NCBI RefSeq assembly: GCF_002803095.1
Contig: NZ_PGLR01000001.1
Location: forward strand, 186,001 to 250,000
Reading direction: 5' to 3'
DNA from: Pseudomonas sp. ZH-FAD
GTDB taxonomy: Bacteria > Pseudomonadota > Gammaproteobacteria > Pseudomonadales > Pseudomonadaceae
DNA length: 64,000 nucleotides
In this document: positions 63,131-64,000 of the stretch, piece by piece
Position numbering within the stretch: position 1 is the first letter of the stretch
How the letters are laid out: each line of letters opens with the position of its first letter
Program-made: the position numbers and the translations under genes
The notes under the pieces: generated by a model
Databases searched by the model: none
Told to the model about the DNA's origin: nothing
What the model saw: the letters and a program-made list of their open reading frames with translations, nothing else

Positions 63131-64000
63131 ATGCAACCTTCCAACGAAATCCTCGCTACACTGGCGGCTTGCCGGCGCGGCTTCGTCAGCGTCGGCGCCT
63201 TCAGCGCGGTGATCAACCTGCTGATGCTGGCCCCGGCGCTGTACATGCTGCAGGTCTACGACCGCGTGCTGGCTTCGGGCAACCACATGACCCTGGTCAT
63301 GCTGACCCTGATGGTGCTCGGTCTGTACGCCTTCATGGGCCTGCTGGAGTGGGTGCGCAGCCTGGTGGTGATTCGTCTTGGCGCGCAGATCGACCAGCAG
63401 CTTGGCGCACGCATCTACGACGCCACCTTCGATGCCAGCCTGCGCGTCGGCCGTGGCAGCAGCGCCCAGCCGCTGAACGACCTGACCAGCCTGCGCCAGT
63501 TCGCCACCGGCAATGCTCTGTTCGCGCTGTTTGACGCGCCCTGGTTCCCCCTCTATCTGGCAGTGCTATTTCTCTTCCACCCCTGGCTCGGCTGGCTGGC
63601 GTTGGGCGGCGCGGCGTTGCTGCTGGCGCTGACCTGGGCCAACCAGTGGCTGACCCGCGCGTCGCTGGCCGAGGCCGGGCAACTGGCGATCCAGGCGACT
63701 CAGGCGGCTGGATCGCACCTGCGCAACGCCGAAGCCACCGAGGCGATGGGCATGCTGGCGCGCCTGCGTCAGCGCTGGCAGGGCGAGCACGGTCGCTTCC
63801 TGCACCTGCAGAACCGCGCCAGCGAGCAGGGTGCGGCGTTCAGCGCGGCGTCCAAGGGCGTGCGCCTGGCGCTGCAGTCCTTGATGCTCGGCCTCGGCGC
63901 GCTGCTGGCCGTGGACGGGCAGATCACCGCCGGCATGATGATCGCCGGCTCCATCCTCGCCGGCCGCGTGCTCGCCCCGCTGGACCAACTGATCAATGCC
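63131..64000 (+). CDS. hasD: HasD-type type I secretion ABC exporter, 3' partial
   Basis: The frame from the ATG at 63131 stays open to the end of the window, 290 codons. It begins [20 protein letters not shown] and covers the N-terminal TM part of a PrtD/HasD exporter: [88 protein letters not shown], and [38 protein letters not shown]. The nucleotide-binding domain is beyond the window. With HasE-type adaptor and an outer-membrane TolC-like partner it would export HasA. Confidence 0.9.
   Translation, partial: MQPSNEILATLAACRRGFVSVGAFSAVINLLMLAPALYMLQVYDRVLASGNHMTLVMLTLMVLGLYAFMGLLEWVRSLVVIRLGAQIDQQLGARIYDATFDASLRVGRGSSAQPLNDLTSLRQFATGNALFALFDAPWFPLYLAVLFLFHPWLGWLALGGAALLLALTWANQWLTRASLAEAGQLAIQATQAAGSHLRNAEATEAMGMLARLRQRWQGEHGRFLHLQNRASEQGAAFSAASKGVRLALQSLMLGLGALLAVDGQITAGMMIAGSILAGRVLAPLDQLINA

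Overview
This is a GC-rich chromosomal window from a gammaproteobacterium, almost certainly a Pseudomonas (sensu lato). The evidence is family content and gene order: UvrD next to a GGDEF/EAL protein, SdaA with a divergent LysR gene, FolE2/DksA2/COG0523 around a Zur-type box, and a hasI-hasS-hasR-hasA-hasD locus. The intergenic REP-like repeats (the GCC(G/C)CTCCCAC type) also fit. I see no rRNA, tRNA, CRISPR array, integrase or insertion sequence. The left end cuts a ferredoxin-like gene and the right end cuts hasD.

Layout. 0.5-6 kb: a cobalamin riboswitch, then a Zur-like palindrome, then a TonB receptor and an ABC importer (ATPase, binding protein, permease) in overlapping frames. 6-15 kb: a CFA-type methyltransferase, a DctB/DctD-like two-component pair, and a TAXI-TRAP transporter with a DUF1850 partner behind a good sigma-54 promoter. 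15-24.6 kb: a siderophore receptor, a periplasmic binding-domain protein, cardiolipin synthase, a BCCT transporter, serine dehydratase and its probable LysR regulator. 24.6-29.6 kb: an accessory segment that looks lower in GC. It holds a CesT-type chaperone and a 707-residue type III effector, apparently HopM1-like, behind a near-perfect hrp box, plus three small or hypothetical genes. 29.6-36 kb: a DUF294/exonuclease pair and the zinc-starvation divergon (folE2-yidD on one side, dksA2-COG0523-DUF1826 on the other). 36-49 kb: a second COG0523 GTPase, assorted housekeeping genes, and a glutamine synthetase-like/aminotransferase pair with a divergent GntR gene and two GTGATCAC operators. 48.6-56.4 kb: two tandem TRAP substrate-binding lipoproteins with no permease, uvrD, and a PAS-GGDEF-EAL protein. 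57-64 kb: the heme acquisition locus with Fur-like boxes.

How the parts connect. Metal and cofactor supply dominates. An identical 18-base core of the Zur-like operator occurs at the B12-riboswitch receptor operon and at the folE2/dksA2 divergon. The window also has two COG0523 metallochaperone GTPases, three TonB receptors and a hemophore system. The second theme is carboxylate and nitrogen uptake (TRAP systems, BCCT, serine and polyamine-type catabolism). The most unexpected item is the hrp-box-driven chaperone-effector pair, which implies a HrpL-controlled type III secretion system elsewhere in this genome.

All functional calls come from reading the sequence and remembered family features. 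No database search was run.
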